Shown here: positions 9,783 to 18,160 of the stretch, piece after piece
Layout of the letters: every line of letters begins with the position of its first letter
How positions within the stretch are numbered: the stretch's first letter is position 1
From: Streptomyces aidingensis
GTDB taxonomy: Bacteria > Actinomycetota > Actinomycetes > Streptomycetales > Streptomycetaceae
Assembly: GCF_900112355.1 (NCBI RefSeq)
Contig: NZ_FOLM01000003.1
Location: 130,274-194,273 of the forward strand
DNA length: 64,000 nt
Reading direction: 5' to 3'
The notes under the pieces: model-generated
Told to the model about the DNA's origin: nothing
What the model saw: the letters and a program-made list of their open reading frames with translations, nothing else
The model's database searches: none
Program-made: the position numbers and the translations under genes

Positions 9783-10640
9783 CCCCGGCCGGCCGTCCGC
9801 CGCCGCGCCCCGGGCGGTCGCCGTGACCGCCCGGATCCGGGCCAGCTCGGCGGCGAGTTCCGGGCCGGCCGGGAAGTCGTCGTCCCGCTCCAGCAGCACG
9901 CCGGGCGGCTCGGTGCGGTCGCACAGCAGCTCCAGCACCCTCAGCACCTCCGGCGGCACCGGATGGGCGTGGCTGTCGTGCCACAGCCCGTTGCGCTCCA
10001 CGCCGCCCGCCACATGCACATAGGCCAGCGCCTCCAGCGGCAGGGCGGCCAGCGCCGCGGCCGGGTCCTCGCCGCGGTTCACATGGTTGGTGTGCAGATT
10101 GGCGACGTCGATCAGCAGCCGGACCCCGGTGCGCTCCACCAGCTCGGTGAGGAACTGCGCCTCGGTCAGTTCCTCGCCCGGCCAGCGGAACAGCGCCGCG
10201 ATGTTCTCCAGCGCCAGCGGCACCGGCAGCGCGTCCTGGGCGATGCGGACGTTCTCGCAGAGCACGGCCAGCGCGTCCCGGGTGCGCGGCACCGGCAGCA
10301 GATGCCCGGCCTCCAGCGGGGGAGTGCCGGTCAGCGGCCCGCCCGCGCGGACGAACGCGATGTGCTCGCTCACCAGCGGCGCGTCCAGGGTCTGTGCCAC
10401 ATGGGCCAGCGCGGCGAGCCGGCCGGGCGCCGGCCGGTCGGCGCCGCCCAGCCCGAGACCCACCCCGTGCGGCACCACCGGCAGGCCGCGCCGCCGCAGC
10501 TTCTCCAGCGCCCGCGGCAGATGATCCGGACAGATGTTCTCCGCCACCACCTCGACCCAGTCGAGCCCCGGGCCGTCGGCAAGCCGTTCGATCTCGGCGG
10601 CGATCTCGGGCCGCCATCCGATACCCGTTCCCAGTCGCAT
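9759..10640 (-). CDS. DUF692 / MNIO family multinuclear iron-dependent oxidase
   Basis: A 293-residue TIM-barrel enzyme of the DUF692 family, now called MNIO (multinuclear non-haem iron-dependent oxidative enzymes; MbnB, TglH, ChrH and BufB belong here). These enzymes bind two or three irons and oxidatively remodel cysteines or other residues of a peptide substrate. Candidate iron ligands sit in the expected order: His58 (VPHGVG), His93 (SEHIAF), Glu145 (LENIA), Asp178 and His183 (DVANLH), His209 (YVHVAGG), His221/His224 (HDSHAHP) and Glu251 (LLERDDDFP). The start at 10640 has a GGGAGGGAG ribosome site. Downstream genes encode a partner-like protein and a Cys-tailed membrane protein, its likely substrate. 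Confidence 0.92.
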   Translation of the reverse strand: MRLGTGIGWRPEIAAEIERLADGPGLDWVEVVAENICPDHLPRALEKLRRRGLPVVPHGVGLGLGGADRPAPGRLAALAHVAQTLDAPLVSEHIAFVRAGGPLTGTPPLEAGHLLPVPRTRDALAVLCENVRIAQDALPVPLALENIAALFRWPGEELTEAQFLTELVERTGVRLLIDVANLHTNHVNRGEDPAAALAALPLEALAYVHVAGGVERNGLWHDSHAHPVPPEVLRVLELLCDRTEPPGVLLERDDDFPAGPELAAELARIRAVTATARGAAADGRPGRKPQLML

Positions 10641-10709
10641 CCGCGCTCCCTCCCCCGGGCCTGCGGAACCGCTCCGCTACCCAGAGGACCATCCCGGGGG
10701 CGGTTGCGG

Positions 10710-10750
10710 AAGCGGGGACGCCCGCTTTCAGAGCAAGACTTGAGCTTCCG
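10710..10750 (-). promoter_or_regulatory. Duplicated regulatory element, copy B (before DUF692 gene)
   Basis: TTCAGAGCA, 4 bases, TTGAG, one base, TTCCG on the + strand (10727-10750), matching copy A at 9758-9782 in all 14 core positions. Like copy A it is joined, on the side facing the downstream gene, to a 7-bp inverted repeat: AAGCGGG / CCCGCTT, 10710-10727. It lies about 86 nt before the DUF692 start and about 45 nt after the zapE stop. Confidence 0.5.
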
Positions 10751-10793
10751 GGCCGCAGACGCGGGCCGGGTGGCGGTGCGGCGGACGGAGCGG

Positions 10794-11903
10794 CTACCGC
10801 CGCCGGCCGGTCAGCGCCGCGCCGTCGCGGGCCAGCGCGGTCAGCCGGGAGATGGCCCGGAAGTACTTCTTGCGGTAGCCGCCGGCCAGCATCTCGGGTC
10901 CGAACAGCCGGTCCAGCGGGATGCCCGAGGCCAGTACCGGGATCTCCCGGTCGTAGAGCCGGTCGGCCAGCACCACCAGGCGCAGCGCGGTGGACTGGTC
11001 CGGCACCGGGCGAACCCCCGTCAGGCAGACGGCGGTCAGGCCGTCGCAGAGGGCGCCGTAGCGGCTGGGGTGGACCTGCGCCAGATGCTCCAGCAGGGCG
11101 GAGAAGTCGTCCAGGGCCGCGCCGGGGACGGTGTGGGCGGCCCGGGTGACCGTCTCCTCGGGGTGCGGGCTCGGGGCCTGCGGCAGGCCGCGGTGGCGGT
11201 AGTCCTCGCCGTCGATCCGCAGGGTCTGGAACCGGGCGGCCAGGCCCTGGATCTCGCGCAGGAAGTCGTCGGCGGCGAACCGGCCCTCGCCCAGCCGGCC
11301 GGGCAGGGTGTTGGAGGTGGCGGCCAGCGCCACACCCTGCTCCACCAGGCGGGTGAGCAGGGTGGAGACCAGCACGGTGTCGCCGGGGTCGTCCAGTTCG
11401 AATTCGTCGATGCACAGCAGCTGGTGGCCGGAGAGCGCGCCCACCGTCTGCTGGAAGCCCAGCGCGCCGACCAGATGGGTCAGCTCCACAAAGGTGCCGA
11501 ACGCCTTGAGCGCGGGCGGCGCCGGGGCGGCGTGCCAGAGGGAGGCGAGCAGATGCGTCTTGCCCACGCCGTAGCCGCCGTCCAGATACACGCCGCGCGG
11601 GCCGTCGGCCACGGCGGGCCGGCGCGGGCGCCGCCAGGGCAGCAGACCGCCGGCGCGGCCGCGGCCGGAGGCGTGGGCGCCGCCGAGCTGCCCGGCGAAG
11701 GCGCTGAGCCGGGCCACCGCCTCCCGCTGGCTGGGCTGCGCCGGGTCGGGGATATAGGTGGCGAACCGGACGCCGTCGAACCGCGGCGGCGGCACCAGCT
11801 CGGCCACCAGCCGTTCCACGGGCACCCGCGGCGACCGCGCGCTCAGCGCGATGGGCGCGCCGGTCTGCGACGATATCGGGCTGCGGGACTGCGACTGCGA
11901 CAC
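10794..11903 (-). CDS. zapE: Cell division protein ZapE (AFG1-like ATPase)
   Basis: A 369-residue AAA-type ATPase of the AFG1/ZapE family. It shows a Walker A GGYGVGKT (residues 109-116), a Walker B 'LLCIDEFEL', a sensor 'AATSNTLP' and the family-typical 'DGEDYRHRG' segment. In E. coli ZapE associates with the Z ring late in division; the actinobacterial role is not established. A 12-residue Gly/Arg insert (about 76-92) breaks the usual N-terminal part. The start is a GTG at 11903. A TAGAGT -10-like hexamer lies about 7 nt upstream, suggesting a leaderless mRNA. It is divergent from the reductase gene at 12057. Confidence 0.9.
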   Translation of the reverse strand: MSQSQSRSPISSQTGAPIALSARSPRVPVERLVAELVPPPRFDGVRFATYIPDPAQPSQREAVARLSAFAGQLGGAHASGRGRAGGLLPWRRPRRPAVADGPRGVYLDGGYGVGKTHLLASLWHAAPAPPALKAFGTFVELTHLVGALGFQQTVGALSGHQLLCIDEFELDDPGDTVLVSTLLTRLVEQGVALAATSNTLPGRLGEGRFAADDFLREIQGLAARFQTLRIDGEDYRHRGLPQAPSPHPEETVTRAAHTVPGAALDDFSALLEHLAQVHPSRYGALCDGLTAVCLTGVRPVPDQSTALRLVVLADRLYDREIPVLASGIPLDRLFGPEMLAGGYRKKYFRAISRLTALARDGAALTGRRR

Positions 11904-11990
11904 ATGCCCACTCTACGCGGCGGCCGGGCACCGCTCGCGCCCCGTCTTCCAGGACCGGGCTGCGGTGCGCCGGGGGAGCGGACGGGGAGG

Positions 11991-12030
11991 GATCTCCCTT
12001 GATCTCCCGCGATCTCCCGCGATCTCCCTT
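11991..12030. repeat. Four perfect 10-bp tandem repeats in a divergent promoter region
   Basis: Four head-to-tail copies of GATCTCCC followed by TT, GC, GC and TT. Each unit is about one helical turn long, so all copies face the same side of the DNA. They lie between the divergent zapE and reductase genes, where promoters are expected, and may bind a protein cooperatively. A related 9-10-bp array occurs at 9633-9670. Confidence 0.75.
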
Positions 12031-12056
12031 GATGCCGGTGTGCAATGATTTCCGGC

Positions 12057-12839
12057 ATGAGGCGTCTGTTCCCCGTTCCCGCGGCGGGCCGGGAGGCGGC
12101 GGACCGCAGGTGGCCGCTCGCCGAGCTGGCGGACGCCTACGCGTATCCCGCGTCGTCGGACGGCACCCCCTGGCTGCGGGCCAACATGGTCTCCTCGCTG
12201 GACGGGGCGGCGCATCACAAGGGGCGCTCGGCCGGTCTGTCCGGCGCCGCCGACATGCGGGTCTTCGGGGTGCTGCGGGCGCTCGCCGACGCCGTCGTGG
12301 TGGGTGCCGAGACCGCGCGGGTGGAGGAGTACGGCCCGGCCCGCGCCCGGGAGTCCTTCGCCGCCCGGCGGGCCGCGGCCGGGCAGCGGCCCGCCCCGGC
12401 CATCGTGGTGGTCAGCCTCGGCCTGGAGCTGGATTTCTCCCTTCCGCTGTTCACCCAGGCCCTGGTGCCGACCCTGGTGGTGACGGGGGCCGGTGCTCCG
12501 GCCGAGGCGCTGCGGGCCGCCCGCAAGGCCGGCGTGGAGGTGATCGTGGCGGGGGAGGGCAGCGGCGGCGACCCGGCCAGGATCAAGGCGGAGCTCGCCG
12601 GACGGGGATACACCCGGCTGCTCACCGAGGGCGGTCCGCGGATGCTGGGCCAGTTCGCGGCGGCCGGTGTGCTGGACGAACTGTGCCTGACGCTTTCCCC
12701 GCGGGTGGTGGCCGGGGCCGCCCCCCGGGTCATCAGCGGACCCGAGCTGCCCGTCACGGACGAGCTCGAACTGGCCGGTCTGCTGGAGGAGCAGGGCTTC
12801 CTGTTCGCCCGTTACCGGTGGGGCACCGGGCGGCCCTAG
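12057..12839 (+). CDS. Pyrimidine reductase family protein (RibD C-terminal / DHFR-like fold)
   Basis: A 260-residue protein of the RibD reductase family, which uses NADPH on a ribosylamino-pyrimidine or similar substrate. Visible family features are '[21 protein letters not shown]' -like segment near residue 42, the nucleotide-binding '[20 protein letters not shown]' region, and the C-terminal '[13 protein letters not shown]' motif that contacts NADPH. It lacks the N-terminal deaminase domain of full RibD, so it may be a paralogue with another substrate. The ATG at 12057 is preferred over 12045 because homologues begin MRRLFPV; a -10-like CAATGAT lies just upstream (leaderless type). Confidence 0.85.
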   Translation: MRRLFPVPAAGREAADRRWPLAELADAYAYPASSDGTPWLRANMVSSLDGAAHHKGRSAGLSGAADMRVFGVLRALADAVVVGAETARVEEYGPARARESFAARRAAAGQRPAPAIVVVSLGLELDFSLPLFTQALVPTLVVTGAGAPAEALRAARKAGVEVIVAGEGSGGDPARIKAELAGRGYTRLLTEGGPRMLGQFAAAGVLDELCLTLSPRVVAGAAPRVISGPELPVTDELELAGLLEEQGFLFARYRWGTGRP

Positions 12840-12974
12840 CCGACCTGCGGAAGGCGGCGTTCCGCTTATGCTGATGTGGGCAGACTGAAGGCGCAGCACC
12901 CGTGCGCCTGCCGAGCAGGATGGTTTCTGCTCGAGCGCTCGCGGGCCAGGACTCGTCGAGGAAGGGCGCTTGCC

Positions 12975-13445
12975 GTGATCACGACCGTTCTGATGATCGA
13001 GAAACCCCTGGTGCCCACCGATGTCGAGCTGGTCACCACGCTGCACGGTCCCGCCGAGGAGGTCTCCTTCATCGTGCTGATGCAGCCGCGCGGCGACCAG
13101 GACCGGCTGCTGCGCGCCCTGGACGACGTGGCCCTCGGCGAGTTCGGCGAGGCCGTGCGGGAGGCGGACGTGCCCGAGGGCGAGCAGGCCCAGGGGCCCG
13201 CCGAGCGCGGCCTGGCGCTCTCCCTGCGGGCGCTGCGCGAGGCCGGTTCCCAGGCCGTCGGCCGGATCGTCCCCGACCGCCCGCTTCAGGTGCTCTCCTC
13301 GGTGGTGGAGGAGACCAACGCCGACGAGGTGATCGTGCTCACCGCCCCGCACTACGTCGAGGAACTGTTCCACCGCGACTGGACCTCCCGGGCCCGCAAG
13401 CGGGTGGGTGTCCCGGTGCTGAAACTCTTCGCCCACGCCGAGTAG
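12975..13445 (+). CDS. Conserved actinobacterial protein, USP-like; often mislabelled indole-3-glycerol phosphate synthase
   Basis: A 156-residue soluble protein, GTG start at 12975 with GAAGGG at 12961-12966 as ribosome site. It shows alternating strands and helices ('LVTTLHGPAEEVSFIVLMQP', 'ALSLRALREAGSQAVGRIVP') and ends with 'ADEVIVLTAPHYVEELFHRDW', 'GVPVLKLFAHAE', which resemble a nucleotide-binding HUP/universal-stress fold. Streptomycete homologues are sometimes annotated as indole-3-glycerol phosphate synthase, but no TrpC TIM-barrel motif is present and the length is too short. It lies just ahead of murC on the same strand. Function unknown. Confidence 0.75.
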   Translation: MITTVLMIEKPLVPTDVELVTTLHGPAEEVSFIVLMQPRGDQDRLLRALDDVALGEFGEAVREADVPEGEQAQGPAERGLALSLRALREAGSQAVGRIVPDRPLQVLSSVVEETNADEVIVLTAPHYVEELFHRDWTSRARKRVGVPVLKLFAHAE

Positions 13446-13512
13446 GGCCGGTCACGGCCGGGCGCGGTGCGACAATCGACGGGCACCGCTCGACGAGGGA
13501 GAAAGACGACAC

Positions 13513-14961
13513 ATGGCCGCCACCCCGCCACCTCCGCCCGCCGTCCCCGCGATGAACTCCCCGCACTTCATCGGCATCGGCGGCGCGGGCATGTCGGGCA
13601 TCGCCAAGATCCTCACCCAGCGCGGCGCCCGGGTGGCCGGCAGCGACGCCAGGGAGTCCGGCACCGTGCAGGCGCTGCGCGCGCTGGGTGCCACCGTGCA
13701 CATCGGCCACGACGCCGGGCATCTGGCGGACGACGCCGACTGCGTGGTGGTCTCCAGCGCCATCCGGGAGGACAATCCCGAGCTGGCCGCGGCCCGCGCC
13801 CGCGGTGTCCCGGTGGTGCACCGCTCCGACGCCCTGGCCGCGCTGATGGCGGACCGCCGGGCGATCGCGGTGGCCGGCACGCACGGCAAGACCACCACCA
13901 CCTCGATGCTGGCGGTGGCGCTGCGCGCGCTGGGCCTGGAGCCCGGCTATGCCATCGGCGGCGATCTGGACGTGCCCGGCAGCAACGCCGAACACGGCGG
14001 CGGCCCGTGGTTCGTGGCCGAGGCGGACGAGAGCGACCGCAGCTTCCACGCCTACGCCCCCGAGGTGGCGGTGATCCTCAACGCGGAGCTGGACCACCAC
14101 GCCAACTACGCCTCGCTGGAGGAGATCTACCAGTCCTTCGAGGTGTTCACCGGGCGCATCCGGCCCGGCGGCACCCTGGTGATCAACGCCGACCACGAGG
14201 GCACCCGGGAGCTGACCGCCCGGCTGCGCCGGGCCGCCCGCCCGGACCCGGCGATCGTCACCTACGGCGCGGACCCGGCCGCCGACGTCCGGGTGGTGTC
14301 GGTGGTGCCCAAGGGGCTGACCAGCGAGGTCAGCGTGGCGATGGCGGACCGGGAGCTGACCTTCACGGTCAGTGTGCCGGGCCGGCACTACGCGCACAAC
14401 GCCGCCGCCGCGCTGGCCGCCGGCGTGGCCGCCGGGGTGCCCGCGGAGAAGCTGGCGTCCGCGCTGGCCGCCTACACCGGGGTGGCCCGGCGGCTCCAGC
14501 CCAAGGGCGAGGCGGCCGGGGTCCGGGTGATCGACTCCTATGCCCACCACCCCACCGAGATGACCGCCGATCTGGAGGCCGTCCGCGACTGCGCGCCCGG
14601 CGGCGGCCGGGTGCTGGTGGTCTTCCAGCCCCATCTCTACTCCCGCACCCGGGAGCTCGGCGCCGAGATGGGGCGGTCGCTGGCGCTGGCCGACGCCTCG
14701 GTGGTGCTGGACATCTACCCGGCGCGGGAGGACCCGCTGCCCGGCGTGACCAGCGCGCTGATCACCGACGCGGCCCGGCGGGCGGGCGCCGACGTCCGGC
14801 CGGAGCCGGACCGGGACGCGGTGCCGGAGCTGGTCGCCGGAATGGCCGCGCCGGGCGATCTGGTTCTCACCATGGGGGCCGGTGACGTGACCGAGCTGGG
14901 ACCGCGCATCCTGGAGCGGCTGGCCGGCGTCCCGGCCCGGACCACCGGAAGTGAGGAGTGA
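13513..14961 (+). CDS. murC: UDP-N-acetylmuramate--L-alanine ligase MurC
   Basis: MurC adds L-alanine to UDP-N-acetylmuramic acid with ATP, the first amino acid of the peptidoglycan stem, in the cytosol. The 482-residue protein has the N-terminal UDP-binding '[16 protein letters not shown]' (19-34), the ATP loop GTHGKTT (122-128), the 'EADESDRSF' carboxylate motif, '[10 protein letters not shown]' and the C-terminal '[10 protein letters not shown]' motif. GAGGGAGAAAG precedes the ATG. In many streptomycetes the main murC sits outside the dcw cluster, as here. msrB begins 7 nt after the stop, so the two are likely co-transcribed. Confidence 0.95.
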   Translation: MAATPPPPPAVPAMNSPHFIGIGGAGMSGIAKILTQRGARVAGSDARESGTVQALRALGATVHIGHDAGHLADDADCVVVSSAIREDNPELAAARARGVPVVHRSDALAALMADRRAIAVAGTHGKTTTTSMLAVALRALGLEPGYAIGGDLDVPGSNAEHGGGPWFVAEADESDRSFHAYAPEVAVILNAELDHHANYASLEEIYQSFEVFTGRIRPGGTLVINADHEGTRELTARLRRAARPDPAIVTYGADPAADVRVVSVVPKGLTSEVSVAMADRELTFTVSVPGRHYAHNAAAALAAGVAAGVPAEKLASALAAYTGVARRLQPKGEAAGVRVIDSYAHHPTEMTADLEAVRDCAPGGGRVLVVFQPHLYSRTRELGAEMGRSLALADASVVLDIYPAREDPLPGVTSALITDAARRAGADVRPEPDRDAVPELVAGMAAPGDLVLTMGAGDVTELGPRILERLAGVPARTTGSEE

Positions 14962-14968
14962 CCACGCC

Positions 14969-15376
14969 ATGGCCTACCAGGTGCAGAAGTCCGAGGAGCA
15001 GTGGCGGGCGGAGCTGACGCCCGAGGAGTACCGGGTGCTGCGGCAGGCCGGCACCGAGGCGCCGTTCACCGGCGAGTACACGGACACCAAGACGGTGGGG
15101 GTCTACACCTGCCGGGCCTGCGGGGCCGAGCTGTTCCGCTCCGACACGAAGTTCGAGAGCCACTGCGGCTGGCCGTCCTTCTACGACCCGGCGGACAGCG
15201 ACGCGGTGGAGCTGCTGCCGGACCACTCGCTGCCCGGCCGGCCGCGCACCGAGGTGCGCTGCGCGCGCTGCGGCTCGCACCTCGGGCACGTCTTCGAGGG
15301 CGAGGGCTATCCGACCCCGACCGACCAGCGGTACTGCATCAACTCGATCTCGGTGAAGCTGGTGCCGGAGAAGTAA
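14969..15376 (+). CDS. msrB: Peptide-methionine (R)-S-oxide reductase MsrB
   Basis: MsrB repairs R-methionine sulfoxide in proteins using thioredoxin. At 135 residues it is a complete single-domain enzyme. The structural zinc is held by Cys48/Cys51 (CRAC) and Cys98/Cys101 (CARC). Cys123 in '[12 protein letters not shown]' is the nucleophile and Cys66 in 'HCGWPSF' is in the position of the resolving cysteine. The ribosome site GTGAGGAG (14951-14958) overlaps the end of murC, which links the two genes in translation. Confidence 0.95.
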   Translation: MAYQVQKSEEQWRAELTPEEYRVLRQAGTEAPFTGEYTDTKTVGVYTCRACGAELFRSDTKFESHCGWPSFYDPADSDAVELLPDHSLPGRPRTEVRCARCGSHLGHVFEGEGYPTPTDQRYCINSISVKLVPEK

Positions 15377-15405
15377 CGCCGCGGGCGGGCGGCGCCCCTG
15401 CCCGC

Positions 15406-17172
15406 TCAGCCGCCGGAACCGGACAGCAGGACGGCGGCGGTCCGGGCGGGCAGCCGGAGGGTGCCGTCCGGGTCCGGACCGGGCGCGTCCTCCCGGCCGG
15501 CGGCCAGCAGGCGGTGCGGGCCCGGCGGCAGCGGAACGGTGGCGGGCTCCCGCCCCACATTGACCGCCACGGTGAGCGGCGGATTGCCCAGCACCAGCCA
15601 CCGCCCGGCCCGCCCGTCGGCGTAGTCGGCCGACACCGCGGCCAGCGGCCGGTCCGCGGCCGGCAGATGGGTGCGGCGCAGTTCGATCAGCCGGCGGTGC
15701 CAGCGCCACAGCCGGGAGCCGGTCAGCTGCTCCGGCTCCGGCCAGTCCAGGCAGGACCGGTCCCGGGTGGCCGGGTCCTGCGGGTCGGGAATGTCCCGCT
15801 CCGCCCAGCCGTGCGCGGCGAACTCCCGCCGCCGCCCGCGCCGCACCGCCTCGGCCAGCTTTGGGTCGGGGTGGTCGGTGAAGTACTGCCAGGGCGTGGT
15901 GGCGCCCCACTCCTCGCCCATGAACAGCATCGGGGTGAACGGCCCGCACAGCACCAGGGCGGCGGCACAGGCCAGCAGCGGCCCGGGCACGGTCGCGGCC
16001 AGCCGGTCGCCCTGGGCGCGGTTGCCGATCTGGTCGTGCGTCTGGGCGTAGCCGATCAGCCGGTGGGCCGGGAACACGGCCCGGTCCAGCGGGGCGCCGT
16101 GGTGCCGGCCGCGGAACGACGACCAGCCGCCGTCGTGGAAGAAGCCGCCGGTCAGGGTGCGGGCCAGGGCGGCCATGGGGGCGGCGGCGAAATCCGCGTA
16201 GTAGCCCTGGGCCTCACCGGTCAGCACGGTGTGCAGGGCGTGGTGGAAGTCGTCGTTCCACTGGGCGTGCAGGCCCAGGCCGAAGGACTCGCGGGCGGCG
16301 GTGGTGCGCGGATCGTTGCGGTCGGACTCGGCGATCAGGAACAGCGGCCGGTCCAGCTCCTCGGCCAGGTTGTCCACCGCCTCGGAGAGCTCGGCCAGGA
16401 AATGCCGGGCCCGGGTGTCGGCCAGGGCGTGCACCGCGTCCAGCCGCAGCCCGTCCAGCCGGTAGTCGCGCAGAAAGGCCAGGGCGCTGCCGGTGAAATA
16501 GTCGCGCACCTCGTCCGAGCCGGGCCCGTCCAGATTGACCGCCGAACCCCAGGGGGTGCGGTAGCGGTCGGTGAAGTACGGGCCGAGCGCGGGCAGCGGA
16601 TTGCCCCACGGGCCGAGGTGGTTGTGGACCACGTCCAGCACCACGCCCAGCCCGTGGCCGTGCGCCGCGTCCACGAAGCGCAGCAGGCCCCGCGGACCGC
16701 CGTAGGGCTCGTGCACCGCCCAGGGCGCCACCCCGTCGTAGCCCCAGCCGTGCCGGCCGGGGAACGGGCACAGCGGCATCAGTTGCACATGGCTGATGCC
16801 CAGCTCGGCCAGGAGTGGCAGCTTGCGGGCCGCGGCCTCGAAGGTGCCCTCGGGGGTGAAGGTGCCGATATGCAGCTCGTACAGCACCGCGCCGGGCAGC
16901 CCGCGGCCCGGCCAGGGATGGCGCCAGGGGTACGCGGCCGGGTCGGTGACGGCGCCGGGCCGGCCGGGCCCGTCCGGCAGCCGGCGGGCGCGCGGATCGG
17001 GCACCGGCGGTCCGCCGTCCACCGCGAAGGCGTAGCGGTCGCCGGGGCCGGCCGGGGCCTCGGCCGTCCACCAGCCGCCGGGCCTCTCCGGAGCGGCGGC
17101 CATCGGCCGCCGCTCCGCACCGAGGAGCAGGTCCACCTTCCGGGCGTTCGGCGCCCACAGCTCGAACCGCAT
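15406..17172 (-). CDS. treZ: Malto-oligosyltrehalose trehalohydrolase TreZ
   Basis: TreZ (GH13) cuts trehalose from maltooligosyl-trehalose made by TreY, a cytosolic glycogen-to-trehalose route. The 588-residue protein starts with an E-set domain ('MRFELWAPNARKVDLLLG'), followed by the barrel with GH13 regions: 'DVVHNHLGPWG', 'GLRLDAVHAL' (nucleophile Asp), 'LIAESDRND' (acid/base Glu) and 'YAQTHDQIGNRAQG'. The C-terminal beta domain ends 'TAAVLLSG'. Start choice: ATG at 17172 or ATG at 17181, three residues longer; both are plausible and the ribosome site is poor. treY lies 2.4 kb away on the same strand, separated by the FHA and LPMO genes. Confidence 0.93.
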   Translation of the reverse strand: MRFELWAPNARKVDLLLGAERRPMAAAPERPGGWWTAEAPAGPGDRYAFAVDGGPPVPDPRARRLPDGPGRPGAVTDPAAYPWRHPWPGRGLPGAVLYELHIGTFTPEGTFEAAARKLPLLAELGISHVQLMPLCPFPGRHGWGYDGVAPWAVHEPYGGPRGLLRFVDAAHGHGLGVVLDVVHNHLGPWGNPLPALGPYFTDRYRTPWGSAVNLDGPGSDEVRDYFTGSALAFLRDYRLDGLRLDAVHALADTRARHFLAELSEAVDNLAEELDRPLFLIAESDRNDPRTTAARESFGLGLHAQWNDDFHHALHTVLTGEAQGYYADFAAAPMAALARTLTGGFFHDGGWSSFRGRHHGAPLDRAVFPAHRLIGYAQTHDQIGNRAQGDRLAATVPGPLLACAAALVLCGPFTPMLFMGEEWGATTPWQYFTDHPDPKLAEAVRRGRRREFAAHGWAERDIPDPQDPATRDRSCLDWPEPEQLTGSRLWRWHRRLIELRRTHLPAADRPLAAVSADYADGRAGRWLVLGNPPLTVAVNVGREPATVPLPPGPHRLLAAGREDAPGPDPDGTLRLPARTAAVLLSGSGG

Positions 17173-17408
17173 GCCTGCCATGATCGGCCGCACCGCGGCC
17201 ACCGCGCCACACCGCACCGCACCGCGCCGCACCGCGCTCACCGAACGGCCCACGCGCTCCGGGCGGGCCCGGGGCGGGGGCCCGGCCGGCCGGTTCCCTG
17301 CGGGGCGCCCGGGGCTCATCGGCGGTGCGGTGACGGGCAGTTCACAGGCGTGTGCCGAAGCCGTCCGGATCTGGACAGGCATCTGGCTGACCGGGACAAT
17401 TACCGGTC

Positions 17409-17951
17409 ATGACCTCTCTCGAACCGAGCGCCTATCCACCGCGGATATCGGATGCGGACCGGGAACGCGCGCTGGCCGTGCTCCGGGAGAGTTTCGCCGA
17501 GGGAAGGGTTTCCCAGGACACCTTCCAGCGCCGGATGGAGGTGGTGTACGGCGCGCGCCGGCCGGACGAACTCACCGCCGTGCTGCTGGATCTGCCGTAC
17601 CGGGACCGGCGCAGCCGGGTGGTGCGCGCGGTCGCCCGGGCCGCGGCCTTCCGGCGCTCGGTGGGCCGGGCCTGGCGCGCGGAGCGGCTGCCGCAGCTCA
17701 TGCTGCCCGGCCCCGGACCGCATCCGATGTCCATCGGCCGGGCCCCCGGCCAGATGCTGCGGCTCACCGATGTCAGTGTCTCCCGCCATCACGCCCAGCT
17801 CACCAGCAGCGCCGCGGGCTGGCTGCTGCGCGATCTGGGCTCGGCCAACGGCACCTGGGTGAACGGTGTGCGGGTGACCGGTTCGGTGCCGGTCCGGCCC
17901 GGGGACCAGGTGCGGTTCGGAGACGTGGAATACCGGCTCGCCGCGCGCTGA
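17409..17951 (+). CDS. DUF1707 plus FHA domain protein
   Basis: A 180-residue cytosolic signalling adaptor. Residues about 10-65 form a DUF1707 domain ('RISDADRERALAVLRESFAE', 'GRVSQDTFQRRMEVVYGAR'). Residues about 100-178 form an FHA domain with the phosphothreonine-binding signature GR (SIGRAP), SxxH (SVSRHHAQL), and NG (SANGTWVNG). FHA domains bind phosphothreonine peptides made by Ser/Thr kinases; the partner kinase is not in this window. A GACAAT -10-like hexamer lies about 8 nt before the ATG, suggesting a leaderless mRNA. Confidence 0.92.
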   Translation: MTSLEPSAYPPRISDADRERALAVLRESFAEGRVSQDTFQRRMEVVYGARRPDELTAVLLDLPYRDRRSRVVRAVARAAAFRRSVGRAWRAERLPQLMLPGPGPHPMSIGRAPGQMLRLTDVSVSRHHAQLTSSAAGWLLRDLGSANGTWVNGVRVTGSVPVRPGDQVRFGDVEYRLAAR

Positions 17952-18160
17952 CGGGGCGCGCGGGAGCCGGATGAGCCGGCCCGCCGTCCCCGTGCGGGGG
18001 CGTGATGTGGTGGGGAACGGCAGGCCGGAGCAGTGCTGGACCCGGCGGCCGGCCGGGGCCGGCCGCCGGATCACGGGTGGTGCTGGTTCCGCCGGATCAC
18101 TTGTGGATCACTCGGCTGCGGTGTCCGCCGGCCGGCCGCGGTCGGCCGGCCGGCCGCCGA

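Noticed and set aside
10727..10750. Copy B considered as the end of a tiny precursor gene (one frame reads PEAQVLL-stop, like the enzyme's RKPQLML-stop)
   Set aside because: No start codon with a ribosome site leads into it, and the conserved part is the DNA motif rather than the peptide.
9633..12030. Tandem arrays considered as CRISPR
   Set aside because: Units are 9-10 bp with no spacers of 20-40 bp and no cas genes.
12975..13445. Indole-3-glycerol phosphate synthase annotation
   Set aside because: At 156 residues and without TrpC barrel motifs this label cannot be right.
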